The notes under the pieces: generated by a model | Database searches by the model: none | The model's input: only the letters and a program-made list of their open reading frames with translations | Told to the model about the DNA's origin: nothing | Shown: piece by piece, positions 24,041-36,169 of the stretch | Layout: every line of letters starts with the position of its first letter | Position numbering within the stretch: position 1 is the stretch's first letter | Assembly: GCA_964017145.1 (NCBI GenBank) | Contig: OZ024849.1 | Coordinates: 1,984,001-2,048,000 of the forward strand | DNA from: Agrocybe praecox | Taxonomy: Eukaryota > Basidiomycota > Agaricomycetes > Agaricales > Agrocybaceae | DNA length: 64,000 nt | Reading direction: 5' to 3' | Program-made: the position numbers and the translations under genes

Positions 24041-27000
24041 CAACTTTTTGGGTCACACGAAAACCTCCTAAAAACTCCGCTTTTTGTCAAACGTACATTT
24101 TCTGTTTAAATTGATAAATAAGATTTATATTTATCACAAATCAGTTCGGCGTTATAAACTAAGATTAATGGGCCAGATTTTTGGGCCAGTGTAATGTTGT
24201 TTAAAATTTTAAGTTTGGGCGAACCGAAAATGTTGAACAATTAGACTAGTTTGGGTTTTTGTTCTCTAAAGAGAAAAGTAATTAATGCCATCTTGCCGAA
24301 AATGATAAAAAAAGCTTTCAGATTTATATACACTTTCGGTTTGTGTGAAATTACAATATTTCTTACCCTTTTCGTCAATTACACAATCTCAAGCAAAATT
24401 TTTTTTTTTTTCAAGCCGAAATCATGCGTAGGATGATCGTACGACCAGCGTACGACTGCCGATAAGCTGTATCTAAACAGATACTACCTACGTAGCTGAA
24501 TTCCTATTTTTAGCAGCAGCACTGGTATTTTGAGTGCAAGGATCGTCGCCACCTCCAGTGGCCAGCTGTCATTATATTGGTTTAGCCGAGAAAAACTATC
24601 CAGAAGCTAATAGTGTCGAGCGACGATACGAGTCATTATCAATAACTCCCCAATTTAAGAGAAAGCGCACCTCTTCGTTGAATTTCGGGAGTTTCTCGCT
24701 TTTTTGAGACTTGTAGGATGCCGTCGGGGTGGTAGACTTGCAAAACACGGAAACTGGAATTGAGATCATCATAGTTAGTGTCATGATTACTAGGTGTTAG
24801 AGTTTGAAATGTTGAATCTTGAACGCTGATGGTGAGCGATTTGTGAATGAGATTTTGAGACAACAGATATAAGGAATTTGGGCGTATTTTATTCTTAGAC
24901 CATATCGTCACTACTAACAAAAGAAACAGCGTCGGCTGAAAAAAAGTGCCCGGCTGTTGTCGCTGTGCTATTTTAGTAATAACAGCGCAATTGTCTCTGT
25001 CGCCGATATCGTCCGCGCAACGGACATTAGTTATGGATACCGAAACAGTGACTAGAAGCAATGGAAATATGGCGCCGCCATATAAAGATCTTCTATTGTG
25101 ACAAGGGTCATTTAAGCATACTTGGGTCTCGCTGATTTTATTTTGCCCTCTGCATGTCCTACTACGGGGCCGGCTCTATTTGACGACTCTCAATTCGCCC
25201 AAAACAGTCACAGTCCACGCTAGATGTATGTTACTTGACACACAGGATCCTCGGTATTCATCTATGGACGATATAATTGGTGGTGGTGGTGCCTTCCAAC
25301 CTCACATTCACGACGTACTAGTGCACGTCCCTCTCCGACGTCGTTGCTTCACTTTCTTCCGAGTATTTTCAAACGGCACAATTTGTTGACATCCAATCAT
25401 CAACGTACACTCATTTATTACCATCCTCTCTTGTTCTTTGGCTCGAGAGAAAACGACGACTTGACGACGACCAAGAGAAAGCGTCGGCTCGGCCCGATTC
25501 GGCCGTCGTCGGTTCCCATCAAATGGCCCTTTCTCTAATCTATTTGAAGAACAATAGGTCAGAGCTTGCCGCTTGAGCTGCAGCACCCAGCCTTTCATAA
25601 TGCGACCTTGCATACCTGTGACGGAGATAGCTATTTTTATACGACACTCACTCCTCCCAAACTCCTCCTGCATCTGAATAGCAGCAATAGGCATACCTTG
25701 TGAACTTCAACTGAAGGGTCGGATGTAAGAATTTTCTTGAAGTACAGGGAAATATTTTAATACTGCGTGTTGCGTCTCAAAATATAATCAGTTGTAAACG
25801 TCGGGCCATCGGACCATCGTCTTGTATATTCAATTCTACGTCGCCGGTAGGCATTTCGGGGCAAGCTACTTTTGGCGCCGCGGCGTGACGCACTGTAGGG
25901 AAAATCATTGCCGCGTCATGATTGCCGCGCTATACGACGAAAAACAAACATGTCCGCTTACCCGCTTCACGTAGCTTCATCAGCATATAAGACTTACTCC
26001 AGCTTATATTCATGTAAAATAGGCTGGTCACACTCTCAGAAGTTCTCTTATATATATATTTTTAACGATGTATGCAATAATCTCAAATAAGATACAAGTC
26101 GAACTTGTAATAAGTACATTAAATTTTATATACTTATTAAAGCTATAAAAAAAAAAGGAGGCACAGGGGAAAGGAGGTTTAGGAGGTTTAGAAGATATAG
26201 AGAGATGAGGTGAGAAAAAGAAGGGGAGAAGAAGATAGAGAAGGAGATGAAAAGGAAGGGAGAGAGGAAGAGGAGATGAAAGGGAGAGGGCAGAGAGAGG
26301 GAAGAGGGTTAGAGGAGAAGGAAAGAGCAGAGGGTGGAGAGGAGAGGAGAGGGAAGAGGCCGAGGACAGAGAAGAGGGGGATGGAAGGGGCAGAAGACAG
26401 AGAGAAGGGGGACAGAGGAGGCTAGGCAGTGGGCCCCTCGTGGTTACCTGTGGACAGTGGCGGTGAGTGACGAGATGGCGCGGACGGTGTACATACCTCA
26501 CCCCCTTCGTCGTCATCCTATAGCCCCCTCCCCACTGTGCCACGTCACGCCCCTATCCCCAACCACGTTCCTTTGTGTTCGTTGGTATGTGCGCTGGTAT
26601 TCGCCGCCGCCGTCGTGGGCGGTGGCAGCAACCATCGTGCTGCGTTGCATCACGCTGGCTTCGTCGGTTTTTCGTCGTGCTCGTCATCGTCGTCGTCCGC
26701 GTCGTCGACCTCGTCCCCTCGCGTTCGTTGGCTGATGCGCTGGCATCCATCGGCGGTGGCGGCAGTTGTACTACGTTGCGTCACGGCGCCGGCGTTCGGG
26801 TTTCGTTGTGCTCGTCGTCGTCGTCCGCGTTGTCATCAAGGTGAGGTGGCGACGGGAAATGGTGTTAGCGGACGGTGGTGGTGGCAAACGGGTGGTGGCG
26901 GATGGTGGCGGTTGAGGAACAAGGGCGTGTCAACGTCACACATCTGCCGCGGTTGTACATACGCGGTGAGCGTGACGTCACTTGCGTAGGTAGTGGGGTG

Positions 27001-28313
27001 ATTGTACGGCAATATACAATGATGGACGTACGCGACGATGGGCTATGGCGACGACAGGAGCAGGTCTCGCTAGCCCTGGGGGAGGGCCTGCTTGTACAGC
27101 ATCAATGTTATCGATGTTTGTATAGCGTTGATCTGGACGCTTGGCGGTGTACTGCAGATGCAGGTATGGTAAGGAGATACTGGGACAACAGCAACAATGC
27201 TTGCCATCCCTTTTCTTCTTTTTGCATATCTTTCCTTTCATACATGTATGTAGTATAGTATGCAGTGTAATATATATATGAGTCGTCGTCACTCTCTTCA
27301 TCCACACCGTCCATAGCGCCGCTTTTCTGACCATGCCCAACTTCAAAATAGCTTCCGAGCGCCGCAGATTCTTGGAGAGTGTGTGCCGTATCAATATGCC
27401 GCTGTTGTATATGTACCTGCAAGCTTCAAGCTTCATTAATTATTGCGTTATATCCTTATAGACGGTCTCCATGAGTCTATACTAAAGGTGGATACGTCAA
27501 AATCTTGTTGCAACGTAGTGGCAAAACTTTCATTGCAAACAATAGCGGCAGAGACAATAACCTACACCATGTAAAAATAGAACAGCCCTTCTATTTATTT
27601 GATCGTCAGCCGTCAACATGTCAATGCCGTGCTCAAGTATCCCCCACATTCTTTCACCTTCCTGCCCTGCTAGAAACATAGATCTTCTGAGTGCAGAGAA
27701 ATATGGACATTCTTGGCATGGTGTAAATTTTTCACGGGAGACAACACATGTCGGGAACAGCCTCATCCTTTACTACCTAATCCCCGCCTCTGTTGTTCCG
27801 ATTGCAGGGAGCATACAGAAAATTAGTAATTACCACCTCAACACAAAGTACTCAACTACATGTTCAGCGGCAAGTACCTCTAACAGCTTTTCTCCGGGCG
27901 TACGCCAGGCGTACGATGGTCGTACGCCTGATATCAGTTAGGTAAAAAATCCAATTTTTCTTTCCATTTTGATGTGTGCCGAAAATATGAAGAATATCCG
28001 GAATATTTGAGATATCGAAACTCCGATGAAAGATCTTAGTTTCAAATGTAGTTTCGTCTTTTATTATATTCTTAGTTATGACTTGTCGAACGCATGATAT
28101 GAGATTTAAAATTTTAATTCACTATTACGGTTACCCGAATACCCGGTTTTCATACATAGTTTTTTGTAAGAGAATATCGCCATGTATTATTCTAGTTTAC
28201 ATTGTCGAGATGGACTGACTAAAGTTTAAGTTTTTATGGATGTTTTCCACCAAGTAAAAATCACAGAATAAAATGATAGATTTTATGAGGTTTTGGTGTG
28301 ACCCAAAAAGTTG
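24041..28313. mobile_element. 4273-bp TIR element inserted in an exon
   Basis: The ends are inverted copies of CAACTTTTTGGGTCACAC; after one mismatch AAAACCTC also matches, so at least 26 of 27 end bases agree. Weaker similarity may extend further inward. Both flanks carry attt (24037-24040 and 28314-28317). Inside are AT-rich subterminal regions, a purine-rich then CGT-rich repeat (26150-27000) shared with the element at 44.7-46.1 kb, and several ORFs of 60-170 codons. None of the ORFs shows a transposase motif I recognise, including 24639-25061 and 25308-25694 on the minus strand. It is probably non-autonomous, or its transposase has decayed. I cannot assign a superfamily. Confidence 0.75.
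26100..27000. repeat. GA-rich / CGT-rich compound repeat, copy 1
   Basis: A purine-rich tract (26200-26430, aggagagg words) is followed by a bridge ending ttcgttggtatgtgcgctgg and a region rich in cgtcgt and ggtggcgg words. The same order, tract by tract, is found in reverse complement at 44990-45840 (for example ccacatcacacccttgcgcc against ccacgtcacgcccctatccc). The ORFs through it code for simple repeats only. Confidence 0.75.
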
Positions 28314-28796
28314 ATTTCGCTGGGGTGAAAGTCGGCAGAGATGGAAGGGCTATGCCGCTCGTGCCGCATTCATTTGGTTTCCCATACCAAAGTGCATTAT
28401 TTTCATCGTCGAACAGTTACTATGAGGAAAATCTGGTACCTATATCAGAATCTCAGCAACCAAGCTCTGTAAAATCTAATGGTTTAAAAGACTGTCAGAT
28501 TACCTTACAAACTTATCGAGGTATTACAGGACGTCTTTCATGGAACTTTTCCGAGCCCAAAGTCCAACAAAGGATATCCCAGTTCGGATGACCCAGCCCT
28601 TTGGGCTGCCTACCAGGCTGCATATAATGGAGGTAGCTCAGGTAATTATTATAACCCGCTTTCAGATCCTGGAACTTCCTTTCAGACACTCGATTGGGAC
28701 GGTAGCTTGATTACCCAACCTCAAGACGAAGACGAGCCGTCAGTCCTAATTTATTCAGCCCCTAATTATTTTGACCAAGATGATCCACATTTTTGA

Positions 28797-29826
28797 GCGT
28801 CGACTATGAGCCCGTAGCTGTTTTATACCCAATTTTTTTTCAAGCCATCCATCCACAACCGGGGTATTAATCAACCACTCCTTCGAAGGGCTAGACTTGT
28901 GGCTCTCTTCTGGGCTGCAACTTGAGAACAATTTTATCCCACGACCGCTAATTGCCGAATGGACTAGTCCCTGCCTCGTAGTCCTAGAGGGGGTGTTCTG
29001 TCGTTTTACCTCAATGGTTTCATCCTGAGTAACCGTTTGAAATCTTGATGGGCCTTGGGTTCATTACAATTTAACACGTCCCTCCCTCCTTGATAATACT
29101 TCTCTTCCATGCAACACATACATGATACGAATGGCGAATTAACTTACCCAGTTAATATTTCCTATCTTTATTATTTTGGCGTCTGTTTGAATGACATTGA
29201 TATGGCAATTGCATTTTGAGTAATAATAACCTCTTCTGGTACAAGGTCACGCAGCTTTAGGCAACACCCATCCTAGAGCGGCCTACAGTCCTTAAGTGCC
29301 CGGCCCTGTGTTCTGTGTTTGTTATAGCCTTCAGGCTTCAAAGCTTGACGCGAAGCTTGATCGATTGATCCGGGATCTCAGGCACGATCCTGGTACCTGA
29401 ACCAGAACTGGCAATAATCATTTGTTTTGGACGTTATTACCATCTTTCTTTGCCCGATACCAGCTTCTATTCTTATTTAGAAAATGTTGTGAAAGTATGT
29501 GGGTCTCTAGATTAATTTCTGAACGTTTCATTCACATTAATCTATCACGAAAGAAAGAAATGGGAAATGGGCGCTTTATAACCTCGTGACTAAGATCACT
29601 GGCATATCCGGATCGATCCTACTTAGTAGTGTACATACACAGCCCTTACATAGCAATTGCATGATATGCCAAGAGGTCAAAGGTGTAAATTGAATCGAGT
29701 ACGGTACCTGGCTCTACGACTGCAAAATGATAAAAAGCCTTTGGGATAGTATGACATTGTCGTTCCTTTCTCCCACTTCTCCTTGTCGACGACGTTGAAA
29801 GGGACTAACAATCTTTCTGCTCGAAA
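28797..29826. other. intergenic
   Basis: No coding structure or repeat was recognised. The first 300 bases are probably the 3' region of the upstream gene and the last part the promoter of the membrane gene at 29827. Confidence 0.5.
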
Positions 29827-30940
29827 ATGTCCGCCTGCATTGGTATTCCAGCAAATCCAGACGTATCAGGCATAGGAGTACGTTGTTTCTTTCCATCTTA
29901 ACCTTCGAAACTGACAAAACCCAATGCATAGATACGCGTAAACCTATACACTACAACCCTGCTTCTCGCCCTTATCCCCCGCATTCCAGGTGTCACAACT
30001 CCTCTTCTCGACGTGCTCACCACAAATGCAGGAGTCAGTGGTGCATCGCTTATCATCACCGCTATTATCCAGACCACAAAAGGGGAATTATCACTATATC
30101 ATGCGATATTCATTATCCATATGCTATTCTTTTTGGGAGCAACTATAGGTTCAAGTGGTAATTGTCTTCTTCTCATGTATTTCTCATAGTTGCTGACTTG
30201 CTAAACGTCTTGCAGTCGATTACCCATCCAACCGTGCCTTACTCCCGCGCATTATTCTTGCCTCAATTTTGACATACGCAATCTCCCTTCTATACGCCGG
30301 ATGGTCTCTATATATCTGGTCTACCGTAAAGACATTTGGCATCAACAGCGAATGCAATGACCATGTGCGATACATATTCTTCTTCCGCTCAGTTCGCGCC
30401 ACTGCTACATGGCTCGTCGTACTGTGGAAGGTGGTACTGGGATTGAGTACTGCCCTACTTGTCCTGATCCCAATTATTCTGGGTGTTATTGCTTGCATGG
30501 GACATTGGGGAACGAACAGTGACGGAGATGAACCGGGCATCAATGTCGTCTTACCGCTGTAAGAGTTTTCTCGCATCCTCTACCTATTTATTTATATCTG
30601 ACCTGAACACTTCAACAGTTCTGCGGTGTACAGCATAGTTATGCTCGAGCTATATGTCAAGCGCAATCGTTCACTTTTTCAAGACCCCGCGCAGCTTTCT
30701 CAGGAAATGTCTTGGTCATTCGGACAGGTGCTCTCCATCGTGATGGTCTTGAGCACACTAAACGAGATAACCCATTTTGTGTTAAATTTATGGTGGGGAG
30801 GATGGGACGAATGGCACAGACAAAACCGCGAAGCTCGTCCAGTTGATAAAAATAAGGAGAAGAAGAGTTCGAGGTTTATAAAGCTCCCAAAGTGGCCTAT
30901 AAAGCGCAAAGTACAGGTTGAAGAACTTGAAGGGGTATAA
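29827..30940 (+). CDS. multi-pass fungal membrane protein (NPDVSGIG type)
   Basis: The ATG at 29827 starts MSACIGIPANPDVSGIG. Introns read by eye are 29878-29931 (54 nt), 30158-30215 (58 nt) and 30559-30618 (60 nt), all GT-AG and all restoring one frame to TAA at 30938. The protein has about six membrane segments: LYTTTLLLALIP, SLIITAIIQT, HAIFIIHMLFFLGATIG, IILASILTYAISLLYAGWSL, WKVVLGLSTALLVLIPIILG and a last one around FGQVLSIVMVLSTL. It ends in a basic tail (KKSSRFIKLPKWPIKRK). The opening N-P-D-x-S-G-I-G and the late W-x-F-G-Q motif are shared with the broken gene at 41777-43831, so the two are paralogues of a large agaricomycete family of unknown function. Of the complete genes in the window, this one looks intact. 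Confidence 0.85.
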
Positions 30941-31513
30941 AACAAGTAGCTCCTTATTGTATGTATAGATTAATTTAAATTTAATATCAAGAGGCGATGT
31001 GATGAATTCTTATCTGCGGTTTCGTGATCAGACTCCGGGATCGCGTCGCGTTCTAAAATATCACATGCAATATACCTTTTTTTTCGGCCCATTTTTCCGG
31101 CACCTCACGTGCTTCGCCTTGTGCTTAAATTTTTCCTTTTCCGGAATTTCCTTGCGACTCGCGCCCAGTGCCCACATTACAGTTACACACTCTTTTTCTT
31201 TATGTCATTTTAGAGCCTCCCATCTGCTAGTAATTGGACTCAAGATTCTCTCTCGTTCGAGTCTTCGATGCTTTCCTCTGCAAAGAGTCAACCTGATTTT
31301 ACTGAATACTTCAGACTATCCTCGCATTTAAAAAACTCCTATGGACGAAGCAATGGGCACCGCATCAAGTTACTACACCGATAAGAGGTTAGCTGAATGC
31401 TACAAATTTTGAAATGGGCGTGTTTGCTTGAAACCTTTGGTCAATCTGCGGCAGCAAATAATTTATTATGTATCTTACAATATTTTACTTTTGTGTGCTA
31501 CTTCTAACTTTTA
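30941..31513. other. intergenic
   Basis: A 110-codon ORF (30999-31331) has no family resemblance and lies in T-rich DNA, so it is not called. The rest holds the convergent 3' ends of the two neighbouring genes. Confidence 0.5.
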
Positions 31514-34500
31514 CTATATAGGCAGTTGCGCCTTTTTGCTCATTCGTGGTACCGAATTCCTGCGGGGTATATGCAGATGGTTCGCATCTAATACATGAGG
31601 TGTATAGGACTGCAATTGTTCCGACATCCACGACAGCGATAGCTTGACTGTTGCATTATCATCCAAATCACTTTCGGGTTCGTGGATGATGAGGGGAACG
31701 GAGGATGAACGTGGCGGAGAAATGACAATCGGAGGTACAGAAGGAATAGTCATGGGCTGGGGATGGGATAGTTCTGTTGCATTGTGGATGCCACCATTTT
31801 CCAAAGTCTCAAGACGACCGTCTACTAATGAACGAGTTTGCTGTCCCCCCTCGCTTTCCTGGTTCGTAGATGAAGTTGACTTCCCACCCTGCAACCGAGT
31901 CTGGTTTTCATGATCGGCGATCCCTAAATTCCCAAGGATATCGGAGGTGTCGTATTCGGAGGCCATGTCAACTGACGACTCAGAATTCGACCTGTCGGCC
32001 AAACCGCCAGACTCGCTATTCGCGTCCAAGCTCAAATGGCGCTCAACCTCGCCAACAAGAGATGGTTGATGAGGAGGATTTTCGGCTTTTTGATTGTCTG
32101 AAGGTGTTGAGCTTGTTAACTGTGGCGCGTTGTCGAGGAAAGCCCACCACTCGATCGAGAACCTAGATGTGCTGCTCGTCCCTGATGTGCCTTGGAACTG
32201 CTCTTCAAGACGTGTGTTTGGCAAGGACCCAATGTCTAGAAGCTTCGTTCTGTATCTACTCATCACTTGGCAAAGTCTATTCAAGCTAGAGTTGATCGAC
32301 GACGGGCTTCCCTTCTCGCGCATAATTGACATGAAATGCTGGACGTATATCGCAGAGGTATAAAATAGATCAATGCTTCCCGGCTCAAATTTGTTACCCT
32401 CTTGTTGTGCCGCTTTCATCTTGGTCCAATCGTCACAGAAGGCCATGATCAAGAAATGGAAAATCTCTCTTCATAGGCATTCCTGATATTCCTGCGATTG
32501 TGAGAGGCAATGTGCAAAATCGAGTCGGACAAGCATGCAGAATAGGTATGCTGGCTAGCGCTTTCGAGGAAATCAACTATATCCGGATGATCATGTAAGG
32601 AGTTCTGGGGAAACTGGGATAGCCTGGAGTATGCAACACTTTTGAAATAGTCCAATAAGATATGATAATACTGCCAATAGAGCACTGATATTCCAGAAAG
32701 ATTGAATGAGATTTTCTGTTCCGATGAGTAGATTATGTGTTTGAACATACCTGAAAGCTGTTTCTGCTTCGCATGATTTTTCTCCCGAAGTTTTCGCATT
32801 TCATATGGATAAAGCATCAGACTTGTGGGTAGGTGTGAAGGAAGTCTTGTCAGCCGAATATGATAATCATGGTTGGCATAAGGACCATAGAAGGTCTTCA
32901 TCAAACGAAACTTGATTTCTAGCATGTGGTTGGAAAGGTTGGCTTTAGTTACGAAATGATATCGGGCTTGCGAGAGGAAACCGTAGAGGTTACGATTATA
33001 CAGTGTAGCCTGTGCGCTTTCTGAGAGGTTCTTCCTAATATTATCATATCTTTTCCCTTCATATCGTATGGCAAGGTTGTATCCAGGATCCTCGATGTTA
33101 AGGAGCTGTGAAAGGTACCTGAAACAACGCTGAATGTTATCAAAGCCTTCATTCGAGTAGCTCCCTTTCCTATATGCATCGTGGGTCAAAAAAGACGTTG
33201 CGATGTCATGATAGCAGTAATACACCACGGATAGCCAAGATTCTGAATGCTTGACCCGCACATCGTCCCCAATCACATTGTTAAGGACCTGCGAGATGTC
33301 GTACAAGGGCAGGCTACTGTCCATGTTGACACGGCATTCATTTAAGCCAGGGAACGGGTCGAACTTTTTAGAACCATGAACGCATGCATCGCGTACGGAT
33401 AACCATGCTAAATTGAAGTCGATCCAATTTTTCTTTCCCATGGCAGCTTTTAAATGTGGAAAGACATGATTACTCCCGGAATGGAGAACTGGGTGTTGTA
33501 AATGTATCATGCAAAATATGCGCACCAAAGCTTTACCGAAGACGGCAAGCAAAAGACCAATGGAATTATGCAAAGAGTGGAATGTCCATGATTGGGGGGA
33601 TTTGTATGGACATTGTGAAGGCTTGGAGTAGGATCCTAAAATTTCTGTGGAGGCATAAAGAGCAAGGCATTGCAGCGTCGGAAGTAACGTGGTGGAGACG
33701 AGGAAAAGGAGAATTATGGAAATAACCACCGTGACTGCAATAGCAACTTCACGATGTAATTGACTCAGAAAGTCGATTATCCCGCCGAAAAATAGAACCA
33801 AAGCGGCTTGGAGCAGGAGGGGTAGGGCAGCAAAGATCGCTTCTATGTGCCATTTATCGAAGGCTTCGGATCGCATGTTGAATAAAGCCAGCGTCTCTCT
33901 TGCGGATAGGCTCGGATAAGACTGGTGTTCTCTTATCCACTGCATGGATATTATGCCGACTAGGACAGTTGCTAGGCTTAGCATCAGGCTGGTGAACCAG
34001 AATATGTTGATGCGTATTGCAGATGAAGATGGTTGGAACATAGTAGGGGTGATGGGTATGGTAGAGTGTACATCCCGCTGGTCATACAGCAGATGAGCGA
34101 GGATCATAGTACTGTCAAATGTTGATGATGGAGCCTGAAGAAGCTTGTATGATTCGATGATAAATGCTGTCACCACCGCAGAGAACAGGCCAGCCTACAT
34201 GATAGTCCAGTAAAAGATAGAACTTCAAGTCAAGAATAGAACATATGAATATCAACAAATTTTGTACTTCTTCCTTCCAGGCACTACATTTTATGTTGTC
34301 TTTTTCCAACAACGGGGCCAAGACCTTGTCCCATGGATCGCCTTCAGGTTTTGGAGGTGCATAAGCATAAGAATCGTCGTGAATGTCCCATTCTTTCAGC
34401 ATTTGAGTCTGTATGTGTATCATGGAATGAATAAATCAGTCCTAAATACTACAAAAGAAAACACTAAGCTCACCCATAGCTCCTCAGATCCAAGACCAAA

Positions 34501-34548
34501 ATCAGTGTTTACAGAAGTTGTATCTGAGTAGGGGGGTCTGGGCGGCAT
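31514..34548 (-). CDS. DUF6535-type membrane protein with two lesions
   Basis: The start is taken as ATG 34548 (MPPRPPYSDTTS); an upstream in-frame ATG at 34641 is also possible. Exon 1 ends ELW at 34474, intron 34409-34473, then a segment with EGDPWDKVLAPLLEKDN. A second intron (34195-34246) separates QNLLIF from AGLFSAVVTAF, but its donor reads ATATGT where GTATGT is expected. The N-terminal domain matches the agaricomycete DUF6535 domain: four membrane helices with IREHQSYPSLSARE between helices 2 and 3. A long mostly soluble region follows. At about 32464-32470 an extra GA in a GAGAGA run shifts the frame: ERFSIS then stop, instead of a continuation through FHFLIMAFCDDW. The second frame stays open to 31514 and ends in a Ser-rich tail. 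Probably a young pseudogene, though sequencing error could explain one lesion. Function of DUF6535 is unknown. Confidence 0.75.
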
Positions 34549-35129
34549 CTCGAATAGTACCACAGTGAAAGTTTCAAAGAATCCAGTCTTGCTGAACCTG
34601 AACGTTGAGCGCTGAGCGCTTGGTGTGACTGGGAAAAGCAAGACGATGGCAAAATTTAAATGCTTACTCGTCCCCCATGAATATGCTGTACTTTCATTTT
34701 ATTCACTAGCCTTTCGGCTTCCCATCAGGTTATTCTTCCTTCCTTGACGCCGACACCTACTAGTTGGTTCCACCTCTGTTGACAGATCCCCGTTAGACTG
34801 CTATCATTAATGCCATGCCCAACCAGTACTAGTACCTGATCATCTGAATGATAATCATCGCCTGGACAATGATGGATGATGGATGATTTCCGTTAAAAAA
34901 TATGTTTATATTCATTCCTATTGGTTGTGTGCAATTTATGTTCCCATCTACATAGGCACGTGGCCCTGGTAAGTAATTCGGGCCTAGACCTAAATAATTG
35001 GCCGACTGAGCACGACGCGTATACTTATATGTTTAGATGTGTATGTTAAGCGCTGATCAGTGATAACTACTTGATATGTAAGAATGTCGACATAATGGTA
35101 ATAAACGCCTGTCGCCCACTTCCGATCTT

Positions 35130-36164
35130 TCAGCGAAATAGTCCAACGGTCTTTGATACTCCTCCTCCGAGTCCTGTAGCCCCCGTGTGGTCTACGACGA
35201 CGTCATCACTTCTACAGGAAGCGAGGCTGACATACTCTGGGGGTGGTGGCTCCAGTTGGTCGAGTACATTTTCAATCACAGATAAATCAATATTTTCATT
35301 GATCTCCCTGAGAGTTCCAAGGGCCTCTATGTGTTGCATGCGTTCTCTTATGGCATGAAAGCGTAACATAGCGGTCGGCTGATTCGTAGCATCTTCTGTC
35401 CGGATATCGTTCCCACTGGTTGGATTATTTCGGGATCGAAGTTCTCTTGGTATATTATTGTCTGTTGGAGCGTCCACTGTACTACTTTGCTCATGAGATG
35501 GATTCATATTGACTTTAGACTTGGGGACCATTTTTGAGGAAAGATTGAGAGAAGACGGCTTTATAAAAAATGCATGTACTCGTCTGTTATCTGCAGCCTC
35601 TCTAGCGACCAGGCGACTGCGGCGGCGTTTCATAATAATGAAAATCAACAGGAGCAGAAGCGCAGTCGCGATAGCACTGGCAATCGCAATGATTGCTGTT
35701 GTACGAGAGGGTAAGGAATGATTATCATTATGTTGAGCTGGTACATTGGGCACGGAGGGGCCCGTGGTAATAGATGATATTGGGGATGACGCATTGGTTG
35801 AAGGCTGCGGGGAGGCCGGATTAATCGTGGACTCCCCAGATACCAATTGTGATTGTGTTGAGCGCGAACCGGTTGTTGTCGGGTCGTGTAGGGGTGGATA
35901 TACTGTGTCGAGCGTTAGAGGCCTTCGCATTTGTGGTCAATCCGAGGGATATCTCACCTCCTAAGATGGGCAATGGTAAGATGTCGTCTGTGAAGATAGC
36001 GTTACTGTATTGAGCATTTGAGACTTCGTGGTAAATCCAATAGATGCCTCACCCCGAGGGCCAACCCAAATCCCAAATCCGGTAGCAGGAGTAACGCCGG
36101 ATCCAATATGAGGAGCTATACCAGACTTGGTTGACGCCTTTAACAACAGCAACGACATGGGCAA
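35130..36164 (-). CDS. Ser/Thr-rich single-pass membrane protein with PY motif
   Basis: The exons read by eye are 36053-36164 (N-terminal, start uncertain), 35958-35987 and 35130-35902. The introns are 35988-36052 (65 nt) and 35903-35957 (55 nt). The joins give WVGPRDDILPLPILGVYPPL in one frame. The outer part is Ser/Thr/Pro-rich, then one helix (AIIAIASAIATALLLLLIFI) followed by KRRRSR, which sets the topology with the C-terminus in the cytoplasm. The inner part has a possible coiled coil (ALGTLREINENIDLSVIENV) and a PPPPEYVSL motif near the end. This layout is common in agaricomycetes and resembles fungal wall-sensor proteins, but no ligand or partner is known. The extracellular N-terminus is unusually short, so 5' exons may be missing or lost. 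Confidence 0.65.
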
Positions 36165-36169
36165 CCCTG

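Larger units (their letters stand above)
23622..28796 (+). pseudogene. Ser/Pro-rich protein gene interrupted by a 4.27-kb transposon
   Basis: The coding parts visible are 23622-24040, 28314-28468 and 28530-28796. The first reads MTTNLATQLLLVSEG, then a Ser/Pro-rich segment ending HKHLGN. At 24041 a transposon begins and ends at 28313. The 4-bp repeat attt borders it on both sides. Removing the element and one attt joins AAT TTC GCT GGG in one frame, giving LGNF then AGVKVGRDGRAMPL. A 61-nt intron (28469-28529, GTAAAA...TACAG) then leads to SPKSNKGYPSSDDPALWAAY and an acidic end YFDQDDPHF at TGA 28794. The joined part is 278 codons plus stop. Upstream exons probably exist between 22860 and 23600, but I could not place them. 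The family was not recognised; the low-complexity, acidic tail would suit a nuclear regulator, which is a guess. Confidence 0.65.

Noticed and set aside
26028..26543. 171-codon minus-strand ORF rich in Ser, Leu and Pro
   Set aside because: It is the pyrimidine strand of a GA-rich tract, and its homologous copy at 45 kb is not open in the same frame.
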